A program made the position numbers and the translations under genes. 64,000 nucleotides of DNA from SIG78 sp045585955. GTDB taxonomy: Bacteria > Verrucomicrobiota > Lentisphaeria > Victivallales > Victivallaceae. The DNA lies in NCBI GenBank assembly GCA_045585955.1, contig JAZMZK010000018.1:1-64000 (forward strand), written 5' to 3'. A model generated the notes under the pieces. That model ran no database searches. It saw only the letters and a list, made by a program, of their open reading frames with translations, and had not been told where the DNA came from. The stretch's first letter is position 1; each line of letters starts with the position of its first letter. Positions 33,333 to 41,681 of this stretch are shown piece after piece.

Positions 33333-36188
33333 ATGAAAAAACTCTCCATCATCGCCCTCGCCTGTCTGACCTCTGCGGCTTTACCGGCTGCTGTACAAAT
33401 TGAAGAAATGCCTGATGCTGTAAAAATTGCCAACGACCGCATTTCGGCAGTTATTACGGCTACCGGCGGGCGGCTTGCCAGCTTGAAGGTTCTGAAAAAT
33501 AATCTTGAATATGCGCATGGTTTTTCCGAAGCCAAACTCAAGAGCAACACACTGGCAGCCAGCGACGGCTTTGCCAAAAGCCGGGTCTATGATACTCCGA
33601 GCGATAAAACTCTTTATCAAAATAAATATAAGTTGCGGGTGGTTCGTAAAAGTTCCACAGAAGCAGTCGTTGAGGCTGTCGGCAAATCAGTATCCGGTCT
33701 GATCAAAGGTTTGGAAATCATTCACCGCTACACTCTCCGTGACGGCGAACAGCGGATAATTTTTGAACAGCTTTTCCGGTCAGACACCACCAATGTAAAG
33801 TTCTCGCCGTGGATCCATAATGCTCCGCAGCTGCCGGACAGCGTTGCCGAAAAGAACACTGTTCGTATTTTTGCCCAGAGCAAACAGGGCATTTACAGTA
33901 CCCCGGTAATAAAATCCCCGCAGGTACACAATATGTTGCAGGATGCAGCTGAAGGCTGGATCGGTTTTGCCGGAACCAACAATCAAGGTATCTGCATGGT
34001 TGCCGATGTTCGCAAATTAGCCCACTTTTACAGCTGGCTGGGCAGTGAATACTTTTGCACGACCGAGTTTGTTTTTTTGCCGGTAAAAATGGCCGATGGC
34101 AGCAATGCTGCCAACCAACTTTGCTACATACCGGTAAGCGGCTTGGATAACTTTAAGCTGGCAACTGCCGAATATGTTGCCGGTATTGCTCAAAACTCGC
34201 TTAAACTTTTTGCCGCAGTCCCGGCAAAAACACTAAAGATCACCTGTTCGCTCAACGGTAAAACAGTCAGTAAAACTTACAATAAAATTCAAGCGGCATC
34301 TTGCGTAACACTTCCCCTGCCCGGCTGGAAAAATACTGCTGATGCTAATGTAAAAATTGAATTCAACGGAAAAAATCACAATCACAATGTACGATTCAAT
34401 GCCGACCGTAATTACAACGAAACTAAAACGGCTGCCACTTTCAAAAAAACCACCATTCGCATCGGGCTTAACATGACCCATGCCAACGATGTGATCTACC
34501 TGGCAAGCAATATACATAATCCGGTACATTTCGGGTTGCGTGCCAACTACAAAGGCAAAAAGCCGCCCAAAAGCAAACTGTTTCTGGAAGTGCCTGACTG
34601 CGTAAAGGTGGTTAAGCCTTCGCTCAAAACAGTCAAGAAATCCCGGATCACCCGTAATGGTAAACCCTATACTCAATATGTGTTCAATAACCATCGCGGC
34701 AGTTACTACGCAGTGTTGAATATGTTTATGACCACCACCCTGCCCGCTGGCAAAAAAACTGAAGTTTACTATTATGCCCAGAGCAGTTTAGGTAAGCAGA
34801 AACCGCAAGTGCTGCCGGTCGTTTCGGTCGATTTCCGCCCCATCAGGCGCATTCCCGGGAAACTGGTTGCCGGAATCGGTTTTTACGGAGCGGAAGTTTG
34901 CCGCCGCTGGCCGGATATATTCAACAGTCTCAAACAATGCGGGATGAATGTCATATCGCTTTCCGGTTATGATGTCAACCCGGAGAATTTCCGTGAATTG
35001 GTGCTTAAAGCTAAACAAAATAATTTTTATGTTACCGGCAATACCAGCCCTACGCATAAAGTACCAGGTTTGAAAAACGAACCGGAAGGCTGGGTAGTGA
35101 ACCTTGAAGGCAAGCGTGATATGATGCTCTGCCCCACCTACCGCGGCAAAGCATTTGCTGCCGAAGTGGATAAAGTGACCAAACATGCCGAAGCCGGTGT
35201 GGCAATAGCTTACTGGGATACAGAAAACTGGACCCGCCGTGAGTATTGCTTCTGTTCCCGCTGTATAGAAAAGTTTGAACAGTATTTCAAAACCCAATAC
35301 CCAAATGAAAAATATCTTTCGCCTATGCAGTTCGAGCTTGATCCGGGCAAGCACCCGCAACTTCACACAGCATGGTGCAACTTCCGTCTGGCGATCGGTG
35401 CTGAATTTTTTAATGAAATCACCAAAGAATACCGCCGTAAACTTAACGCTTCCGGCATAAATGGCATGGCACCCGCAGGATATTCTTTAATAACCGGGCT
35501 TTACAATGTTACCCCCAAAAGGATCTATCACCATTTTATGCGTTATGAAGAACTGGCATCTGCCGGAGCGGTCAATGTAACCATGCCCAGTTACTATTAC
35601 AGCGGCGATGCCTACCGTACCGGGCTTGCGGTAAAGAAAGTTCGCAAAGCAATGAACAACTCCCGTATCATCCCATGGATCTGCGGTGGAGCCGGACCGG
35701 AATATGAAAGTACCGCCATAAATCACAAATTTGTGCTGCTGGAAATCTTTTTCAACGGCTGCATGGGCTTTACGACCTGGCCCTGGATGGGCTGGGATGC
35801 GCTGGATCTCAAATACATAGCTGAAGTAATGAATATGGCGGTTCCGCTGGAAAATATCATAGTAAACGGCACGGTAGATGATACTTTGAAGAGCGATCAG
35901 GAACATGTCCGCATTGCTGCTTTGCGATTGAAAAATGAAATGACTGTCTTGTTAAGCGATTACTACCACGATCATCTGGTAGAAAACAAGTTAACTGTTA
36001 CAGTCCAAGAACCATGCAAACTCTTTGATGTGGAATCCGGTACTTTGATTGCCGAACTGAAAAAAGGAATCAACACGGTGTTGATTCCTGCACACAATGA
36101 AAGTGCCCGTTTGTTTTATGTGGGCAAGCAGGCGCCGAAAACCGATTTTACAATTCCATTGGCAAAATTTGTAAAGAAAAAAAAGTGA
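33333..36188 (+). CDS. Secreted glycoside-hydrolase-like protein of unrecognised family
   Basis: 951 residues from MKKLSIIALACLTSAALPAA, a clear signal peptide. AGGGG upstream supports this start over one 14 codons earlier. Residues 25-300 resemble a mutarotase-like beta-sandwich (VITATGGRLASLKVLKN). Residues 300-490 are another beta region. Residues about 500-850 look like a TIM barrel: GIGFYGAEVCRRWPDIF, CPTYRGKAFAAEVDKV, YWDTENWTRREYCFCSRC, GFTTWPWMGWDALDL. The acidic residues in WDTENW and the C-F-C-x2-C pair are typical of GH-like beta-galactosidase relatives. The rest is a small beta domain. It is probably an exported enzyme or binding protein for plant or host glycans. The substrate is unknown. 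Confidence 0.6.
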   Translation: MKKLSIIALACLTSAALPAAVQIEEMPDAVKIANDRISAVITATGGRLASLKVLKNNLEYAHGFSEAKLKSNTLAASDGFAKSRVYDTPSDKTLYQNKYKLRVVRKSSTEAVVEAVGKSVSGLIKGLEIIHRYTLRDGEQRIIFEQLFRSDTTNVKFSPWIHNAPQLPDSVAEKNTVRIFAQSKQGIYSTPVIKSPQVHNMLQDAAEGWIGFAGTNNQGICMVADVRKLAHFYSWLGSEYFCTTEFVFLPVKMADGSNAANQLCYIPVSGLDNFKLATAEYVAGIAQNSLKLFAAVPAKTLKITCSLNGKTVSKTYNKIQAASCVTLPLPGWKNTADANVKIEFNGKNHNHNVRFNADRNYNETKTAATFKKTTIRIGLNMTHANDVIYLASNIHNPVHFGLRANYKGKKPPKSKLFLEVPDCVKVVKPSLKTVKKSRITRNGKPYTQYVFNNHRGSYYAVLNMFMTTTLPAGKKTEVYYYAQSSLGKQKPQVLPVVSVDFRPIRRIPGKLVAGIGFYGAEVCRRWPDIFNSLKQCGMNVISLSGYDVNPENFRELVLKAKQNNFYVTGNTSPTHKVPGLKNEPEGWVVNLEGKRDMMLCPTYRGKAFAAEVDKVTKHAEAGVAIAYWDTENWTRREYCFCSRCIEKFEQYFKTQYPNEKYLSPMQFELDPGKHPQLHTAWCNFRLAIGAEFFNEITKEYRRKLNASGINGMAPAGYSLITGLYNVTPKRIYHHFMRYEELASAGAVNVTMPSYYYSGDAYRTGLAVKKVRKAMNNSRIIPWICGGAGPEYESTAINHKFVLLEIFFNGCMGFTTWPWMGWDALDLKYIAEVMNMAVPLENIIVNGTVDDTLKSDQEHVRIAALRLKNEMTVLLSDYYHDHLVENKLTVTVQEPCKLFDVESGTLIAELKKGINTVLIPAHNESARLFYVGKQAPKTDFTIPLAKFVKKKK

Positions 36189-36226
36189 TTGCCAGCCTTT
36201 ATGCAAAGGCTGATACTATAAAAAAA

Positions 36227-36263
36227 GAGCCGTCAGCAAAACTTTATGCTGCGGCTCATTTTT
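36227..36263. terminator. Bidirectional terminator
   Basis: GAGCCG (36227-36232) pairs with CGGCTC (36252-36257), extended inward by CAGCA/TGCTG with one bulged T. An A-run lies before and a T-run after, so it serves both the barrel-protein gene and the opposing glycosyltransferase gene. A smaller AGCCTTT/AAAGGCT hairpin precedes it at 36194. Confidence 0.85.
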
Positions 36264-36272
36264 TATACCTTT

Positions 36273-37391
36273 TCAAACAACATTTTCCAAGTGATCAACC
36301 ATCACCCCTGCCCGGCGGTAAAACTCACTTGAGTTGGCACTCTGCAATACTTTACAGCTTAAATCGTCAAGATTATTTACCGCAAAGTTCAATGCTTTAT
36401 TGAGAGCTTCGGCGGTAAATGGTTCAGGAGTTACCAGTTCTGGAGCAAACTTTGCTGTGTAGTCCGCATAGCCGCAAGCAGCGGAAGCGATTACCGGTAT
36501 TCCGATTGCCAATGATTCAACAATAACCGTCCCGGTGGCTTCTTTTCTTGCGGGGTGGATCATCAAATCTGCTGCGGCGATCAATTCCGCTATATTGCTG
36601 CATGCTCCGGCAAAAATCACATTATCCCCTGCCCTGCAACTGTCGGCAATTTTTTGATATTTTTCGATTTCGCCGCCCCCAATTACCAGCAAACGGCAAT
36701 CTTTATCGGAATTTTTTTGCAGCACTGCCAATGCTGCAATAGAGCGATCGACGCCTTTTACCCCAAACTGGGCTGCCACTTGAATAATCAAAAGAGCGTT
36801 TTCCGGTATATTATATTGCTGCCGGATCTTTTGCCGGACTTGCGGAATATTTTCCGGCCTGCGGCAAGCATTATCGATCCCCGCCGGCATCACCCTGAAC
36901 CTTTCAGCAGGAGTGTTATAAAACTTTTTATAGTCGCAAACCTGCTGATTGGTCAGAGCCAAGATTTTTGTAACACTTTCCGGGGCAAAAACTTTGCGTT
37001 CCAGCTCAAGAAAAGTCCGGTAGCGGGGGAGCAACTTCAACACCCAGCGGTTGTGGAGTTTTCCCCAGTCAGCAGCCAGACAATTATCGGCAGCAAAGTA
37101 ATAGTTTCCGCCGGGAATACGGCTGAACATCAGAACATTGTCGTATTTCTCCCGGGCGATCAGTTTATTGACATCTTCAGCAAAAGAAGCCATTTTACGG
37201 TGATTGCTCCAGCCGGAAACCGGGACTTTCACCACCTGAAAGAATTCGTTTTCTTCCAGCGGCGACTCCTGCACAGCAAAGTACGCAGTAACTTTATGCC
37301 CCCGGCTCAAAGCTTCGTGCAAAGTACGCAAAAAGTCTTTCTGAAGCCCGCCGTGGGGGAAAAATCGGTATAACACAAAAGCAAAATGCAT
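36273..37391 (-). CDS. Glycosyltransferase family 4 (WaaG-like)
   Basis: 372 residues from MHFAFVLYRFFPHGGLQKDF, a GT-B N-terminal loop with the typical Gly-Gly. AAGGAG upstream gives this start, 40 codons inside the longest frame. The second Rossmann half has LLIIQVAAQFGVKGVDRSI, RLLVIGGGEIEKY, then the GT4 E-x7-E region HPARKEATGTVIVESLAIG and PVIASAACGYADY. It is most like LPS core glucosyltransferase WaaG/RfaG, which adds a hexose to the LPS inner core at the cytoplasmic face. It is a single-gene unit between two terminators. Confidence 0.85.
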   Translation of the reverse strand: MHFAFVLYRFFPHGGLQKDFLRTLHEALSRGHKVTAYFAVQESPLEENEFFQVVKVPVSGWSNHRKMASFAEDVNKLIAREKYDNVLMFSRIPGGNYYFAADNCLAADWGKLHNRWVLKLLPRYRTFLELERKVFAPESVTKILALTNQQVCDYKKFYNTPAERFRVMPAGIDNACRRPENIPQVRQKIRQQYNIPENALLIIQVAAQFGVKGVDRSIAALAVLQKNSDKDCRLLVIGGGEIEKYQKIADSCRAGDNVIFAGACSNIAELIAAADLMIHPARKEATGTVIVESLAIGIPVIASAACGYADYTAKFAPELVTPEPFTAEALNKALNFAVNNLDDLSCKVLQSANSSEFYRRAGVMVDHLENVV

Positions 37392-37451
37392 AAAAAAACA
37401 CTCCTTACTGTGTTTAATATAACGCCGGAGAAAAAATTTGCAAGCAAAGAA

Positions 37452-37485
37452 AAACTCCGATTCCTGCAGAACCGGAGTTTTTTTC
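37452..37485. terminator. Terminator after the small exported protein gene
   Basis: AACTCCG (37453-37459) pairs with CGGAGTT (37473-37479). T-runs on both strands. It closes the minus-strand gene at 37508. Confidence 0.7.
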
Positions 37486-37507
37486 TCAAGTTTATTTTCA
37501 AGAATAA

Positions 37508-37909
37508 TCAAATTATCAGCCAGGAACCTTTGACTTTCTGCAAATTCAGTGTTTCGGTTTTCGTTTTCTTATCTTTGGTATAAGAGTATTTTACCTCTGC
37601 TTTATTGCCGGTAATTTTTTCTGAAATGATTTTTGCGTTTGCCAGCGGGGTAAAATCTTTTTTGGTATCTTCTTTCAGGCTGGGAACTTCTTTGGTCATT
37701 TTTTCCAGAAATTCGATCAGTTTTTTCATTTCATCGGCAACTACATATTTTCTGGCAACAGCAAAGTCAGACTTTGCCATTGCGGTATAAAATGTTTTTA
37801 CAGCCGCTGCCGGACTTCCGGAGCTTACAGGGGCATTTTTTGCAGCAAGATCACTTGTAAGCATAAATGCAAACAACACAGCTGCAACGGTTAAAACAAA
37901 CTTTTTCAT
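37508..37909 (-). CDS. Exported DUF4878-like protein
   Basis: 133 residues from MKKFVLTVAAVLFAFML, a signal peptide cut near LAAKNA. AAAGGAG upstream fixes this start. The mature part, SSGSPAAAVKTFYTAMAKSD then ARKYVVADEMKKLIEFLEKM, and a later strand pair (KAEVKYSYTKDKKTKTETL) fit the NTF2-like DUF4878 fold, ending in KVKGSWLII. It is a periplasmic protein of unknown role. It is divergent from the SIMPL gene with about 200 bases between. Confidence 0.65.
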   Translation of the reverse strand: MKKFVLTVAAVLFAFMLTSDLAAKNAPVSSGSPAAAVKTFYTAMAKSDFAVARKYVVADEMKKLIEFLEKMTKEVPSLKEDTKKDFTPLANAKIISEKITGNKAEVKYSYTKDKKTKTETLNLQKVKGSWLII

Positions 37910-38013
37910 ACAAGAAACTCCTTTCATTATGGGTGTTCTCCGGTACTATAACCGCATGTTTTCAGAATGGCAAATTTTAATTAAAAAAATATCAAAAAAA
38001 CTAAAAAAAATTC

Positions 38014-38042
38014 TTGACAAGAACCTTATGCTATGGTATATT
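38014..38042 (+). promoter_or_regulatory. Strong candidate sigma70 promoter for SIMPL gene
   Basis: TTGACA (38014-38019), 17 bases, TATATT (38037-38042), 64 bases before ATG. Confidence 0.7.
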
Positions 38043-38106
38043 CCCCTCCCGCAAAATTCCGGGGAATTTTTATCCATCAACAACATAAAAAAAAAGGAGT
38101 GCCAGC

Positions 38107-38865
38107 ATGAAAAAATCTACCGTCGCAATCATCTCAATTTCCATCGCCGCCCTTACCGTAGGTATGGTGCTTTCTGCATTTATGTTGAGCCGCTTCATGC
38201 TTAAAATCCAGCGCACTACCGAAAAAAGCATTACTGTAAAAGGCGTTGCCGAAAAACAGGTCAAGTCCGATATAGCAGCTTTTACCGCCTCCGTAAGTAT
38301 AAAGGCCAAAAGCAAGGCAGAGGGTTATGTTGCGCTGGAAAAAACCGCAAAAGTATTCCGCGCAAAACTTGACAGTTTAGGCTTTACAGATAATATGCGG
38401 GAAGATGAATCCATTTATTGTGCTGAAATCAACCGTACGATCGTTACAAAAGAACGCAACGGCAAAGAGACCCGGGAAGATATTTTCGACCACTATTATT
38501 TGACTTACCGGGTGCGGATCCGTACCAATCTGGTTGCTACAGTGGCGAAAAATCACCTTAAAATCTACGAACTTACCGCCCGCAAACTTGATGTAGAAGT
38601 CAGTAAACCGCAATACTATATCGGCAACCCGGAGCAGTATAAGCTGGAATTGGTCAACGCCGCCAGCGCCTCTGCCGCTGAACGGGCAAGAACCGCCGCC
38701 CACCACAGCGGTAGCAAACTGGGGCCGCTGATGACCGCCCGACAGGGGGTGATCCAGATCACCCGTCCTGCCAGCAGCGAAACCAGCGACTACGGCATGT
38801 ATGACACCTCAAGCGTGGAAAAGGTGATCCGGCTGGTTATGACCATGGAATTTGAATTGAAGTAA
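38107..38865 (+). CDS. SIMPL-domain (DUF541) envelope protein
   Basis: 252 residues. One N-terminal membrane anchor (about residues 7-28) precedes the DUF541 domain with its hallmark KSITVKGVAEKQVKSDIAAF, then a central YLTYRVRIRTNL strand and a C-terminal AAHHSGSKLGPLMTARQGVI. SIMPL proteins are periplasmic or outer-surface beta-rich oligomers reported to aid stress resistance. The biochemical role is not settled. AAAGGAG precedes ATG. A strong promoter and a terminator bracket the gene as a single unit. Confidence 0.85.
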   Translation: MKKSTVAIISISIAALTVGMVLSAFMLSRFMLKIQRTTEKSITVKGVAEKQVKSDIAAFTASVSIKAKSKAEGYVALEKTAKVFRAKLDSLGFTDNMREDESIYCAEINRTIVTKERNGKETREDIFDHYYLTYRVRIRTNLVATVAKNHLKIYELTARKLDVEVSKPQYYIGNPEQYKLELVNAASASAAERARTAAHHSGSKLGPLMTARQGVIQITRPASSETSDYGMYDTSSVEKVIRLVMTMEFELK

Positions 38866-38884
38866 AATTTTTCAAGTCAAAAGC

Positions 38885-38922
38885 AACTCCGGCAGAAGCG
38901 TGAACTTTTGCCGGAGTTTTTT
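38885..38922. terminator. Terminator after SIMPL gene
   Basis: AACTCCGGCA (38885-38894) pairs perfectly with TGCCGGAGTT (38909-38918), followed by TTTT. It is close enough to the opposing methyltransferase stop to serve both. Confidence 0.85.
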
Positions 38923-38932
38923 ATTGGTTGAA

Positions 38933-40630
38933 TCACAAACAGCTTTTTATATAAGTCATCTCTTCAGCAGTAAGTTGATAACACTGATAAATCATATTTT
39001 GCAGCTTGCAGTCATCACCCCTGCCCTGTAAAATAAGGTCGATTTGTTCTTCGATCGCTCTTTGCGGTGCTGTTTCAATATGAGGCAGCGGCAGTTCAAT
39101 CAGATTACCCTTTAAGATTTTCATATCGCCGAACCGCATCTTATAGTAATAGCGTAAAACTTCGCTGTTGAGCAATGCCAGAATTGTTTTTATACTCAAC
39201 TGTGGTATTTTCGGTATAAGCATATTGGCACTGTTTAAAAGCAGGCTGCCGGTATTATCGTAAGCAAAAACCAACTCTTTGCTGATAAATTTGTAAACCA
39301 GTTTCTCCCCTGCCCGATAATATTCATCTTTGGCGACCTGCTGGAACTGTGTCCGTTCATAAAAAAGATATTTCCGGGGAGCAAGCAATTTATAACGCCC
39401 GATCTCTTTACCGGTACAAACAGCTTCCATGCCAGCTTGACATGTATCAGAAAGTTTATTTTTATTATCGCCGGTGACGATTCCCAATGCAAAAATACTT
39501 TTCGCAAGATCATATTTTCTGCAAGATTCAATTTTTTTCAGCAATACTTTATCTTTTGGACCGGTAAAAGCGATTGTGTAATTGAAATTAGTTATAAGTT
39601 CTTCCTGATCCAGTTGAACAAATCTTCCATCTCTGACCAAAGTTACAGTTTCTGTGGCCGGAACATTGACAACTTCAATATTTACATATTTGCTCATTAC
39701 ACCGGAAAAACTGCCTTGCAAAAAAGAAATTTTCGTAAGATTGCACTCATTTAATATAAACCGCCGCAACTCTTTGTGCGCTCGAATATTCAATACCGCT
39801 TCCGGCAATAAAAAGCAACATGCACCACCTTTTTCAAGTTGCTGATAAGCCTTGTAAAAAAAGCTGGCAAAAGTATCCTGTCTGTTACCTGCATTCAACC
39901 GGAGCTGCCGATTGTTTTTAGCGCCCCAAGGCGGATTGGTGGCAATCAAGTCAAATCTTTTTTGCAGAATGTGGCAGGCACTCGCAGTCAAATAGTTCAA
40001 GTTGTATATATGGGGTATAAACTCAAACTGTTTATACCTGCAAAGTAAATTCACTTTAGCAATAAATACCGCTGTATCATCCAGATCGCATCCCCAAAGC
40101 TGTTCAGGAGTGCTTGCCTTTACCGCCAGCAGAAACGCCCCAGTTCCGCAACATGGGTCAAGCATGTTTTGACCGTCCGCCAACGGTCGGTCTGCCAGCA
40201 TGCTTTGAGCAACATCGCAGGGGGTGTAATAAGCACCGGCAATATTTTTTTCGCCCTCGCTCAATAAACATTGATAGATAAAACCCAATATATCCCATTC
40301 CTCAAGCGGCAGATTTTCAAGCGGCAGCTCTTCTGCAAATTTTCCGGGAAAAGTTGATAAAACATCCTTTACATGTTTTTTATCAAAAATACCATGCTTT
40401 TGCAGCAGTTTTACAGCCAAACTGCAAATAATATCTGCCCGGGGTAAGGATTTTTTTTCAGCAAAACTTAAAAATTCGACTACCCATGCATGAGTTTTTT
40501 TATCAAGCAAATACTCTTTGGGAAAGATTTTTTTTACGGAACAGCTTTTGTTGGCACCACGCAGCAATTTAACGGCGGGATCACTTTTTAATCTTTGCCA
40601 ATTTGCCCGGGTGGCATGGGAAATTTTCAC
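38933..40630 (-). CDS. N6-adenine DNA methyltransferase, TaqI/Eco57I-like, orphan
   Basis: 565 residues starting at GTG, directly after the stop of the GHMP kinase (TGA then GTG). Residues 120-330 hold the gamma-class order: GAYYTPCDVAQSM (motif X), MLDPCCGTGAFLLAV (SAM), and LIATNPPWGAKN (NPPW, catalytic). The C-terminal 230 residues resemble the TaqI-like target-recognition domain (LYLFYERTQFQ-type region, then LLNSANMLIPKIPQLSIKTI and LPLPHIETAPQ). No nuclease domain and no neighbouring restriction gene is seen, so it is an orphan methylase or part of a split system. Being third in an ileS-kinase operon is unusual for such a gene. Confidence 0.8.
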   Translation of the reverse strand: MKISHATRANWQRLKSDPAVKLLRGANKSCSVKKIFPKEYLLDKKTHAWVVEFLSFAEKKSLPRADIICSLAVKLLQKHGIFDKKHVKDVLSTFPGKFAEELPLENLPLEEWDILGFIYQCLLSEGEKNIAGAYYTPCDVAQSMLADRPLADGQNMLDPCCGTGAFLLAVKASTPEQLWGCDLDDTAVFIAKVNLLCRYKQFEFIPHIYNLNYLTASACHILQKRFDLIATNPPWGAKNNRQLRLNAGNRQDTFASFFYKAYQQLEKGGACCFLLPEAVLNIRAHKELRRFILNECNLTKISFLQGSFSGVMSKYVNIEVVNVPATETVTLVRDGRFVQLDQEELITNFNYTIAFTGPKDKVLLKKIESCRKYDLAKSIFALGIVTGDNKNKLSDTCQAGMEAVCTGKEIGRYKLLAPRKYLFYERTQFQQVAKDEYYRAGEKLVYKFISKELVFAYDNTGSLLLNSANMLIPKIPQLSIKTILALLNSEVLRYYYKMRFGDMKILKGNLIELPLPHIETAPQRAIEEQIDLILQGRGDDCKLQNMIYQCYQLTAEEMTYIKSCL

Positions 40631-41680
40631 TCACGCCTCCGGAGAGGTATTGCCCCATTCGGCACATTTTACACCGCCGGTGACAATATTGGGTTTGACG
40701 ATTTCGATTTGGTTGGCATTAAAAAGTTTTTTCAGAGCAGCAAAGTGCTTTTTGTCGTGATAAATACCGATGACCGCCCCGCCGGAACCGGTAAGTTTAG
40801 CCGCCGCGCCTAAAGAGTTTGCCAGCTCCACCATCCGGCGGTTTTTTAAGCTTACAGTAGTAGAGCAAACTTCACAACGCAGTTCAAAATTCCGCCGCAA
40901 ACATTTTTCTATGGCAGGATAATCTTTCCGGCACAACGCTTCGGCAACCAGATCGGTCAAATGAGCCCACTCTTTGATTGCCGCCAGCACTGCGGGGACT
41001 TTATTATTGTAATCTTCCCGCAAACGGCTGTGGAGGATCTCCGAACCTTCAGCAAGGTCGGTACGGAAGGCTACAAATAAATTCAAGTCAGAAGGTATGG
41101 TTATTCCCCGATATATGCCGCAACCGGATTTTTCCATGTGTTCACGGTCAAAATCCATAAACACCGGCACATTATAGGCTTGTGCAACCCGATCCTGCAA
41201 ACCGGCATCAATGCCCAACTCGTCGGTTTCCACAGCTAAAATAAGATTTGCCAGTTCGGGCAAACTTATTTCCACACCGTAAAACTCCTGTAAAGCTCTG
41301 ATGCTGGCGGTGATGATCGCCGACGATCCCGCCAAGCCCAAACGGTTGGGTATGGTTGTACCGTAACGCATGGTAAAGTTGTTTTTGTGCAGAGCTATAT
41401 TGTGTTCGTCACAATACTGTACAAAGCGTTTTATGCTTGCCTTCAGTAAGCGTATCCCGCCATAATAACCATACAACCCCACATCGTGTACCAGCTCCCG
41501 CACATTGGCAAAGCTGGGTTGATCCCGCAAGCTGGGCACCAGGTTCAGCTCCGGAGTTTCGTAGAGCATCACCTGGGCGGCGTAATTATCAAAGACAAAG
41601 GCAATGGTTTTGCCGTAGTATCCGTCCGACGGGTTGCCGATCAAAGCCGCCCGGGGGAATGCCTGCTTGCGGATAATCAT
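40631..41680 (-). CDS. GHMP-family sugar kinase, glucuronokinase-like
   Basis: 349 residues. ARAALIGNPSDGYYGKTIAF is the GHMP substrate-binding start in the form seen in glucuronokinases. TTIPNRLGLAGSSAII is the ATP loop and KLTGSGGAVIGIY the third GHMP motif. It phosphorylates the anomeric carbon of a sugar acid or similar sugar, feeding UDP-sugar synthesis or uronate salvage. The substrate is inferred from motif 1 only. It starts one base after the ileS stop and abuts the methyltransferase start, so the three genes form a tight operon. Homoserine or mevalonate kinase is less likely, given the N-terminal motif. Confidence 0.75.
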   Translation of the reverse strand: MIIRKQAFPRAALIGNPSDGYYGKTIAFVFDNYAAQVMLYETPELNLVPSLRDQPSFANVRELVHDVGLYGYYGGIRLLKASIKRFVQYCDEHNIALHKNNFTMRYGTTIPNRLGLAGSSAIITASIRALQEFYGVEISLPELANLILAVETDELGIDAGLQDRVAQAYNVPVFMDFDREHMEKSGCGIYRGITIPSDLNLFVAFRTDLAEGSEILHSRLREDYNNKVPAVLAAIKEWAHLTDLVAEALCRKDYPAIEKCLRRNFELRCEVCSTTVSLKNRRMVELANSLGAAAKLTGSGGAVIGIYHDKKHFAALKKLFNANQIEIVKPNIVTGGVKCAEWGNTSPEA

Positions 41681-41681
41681 T

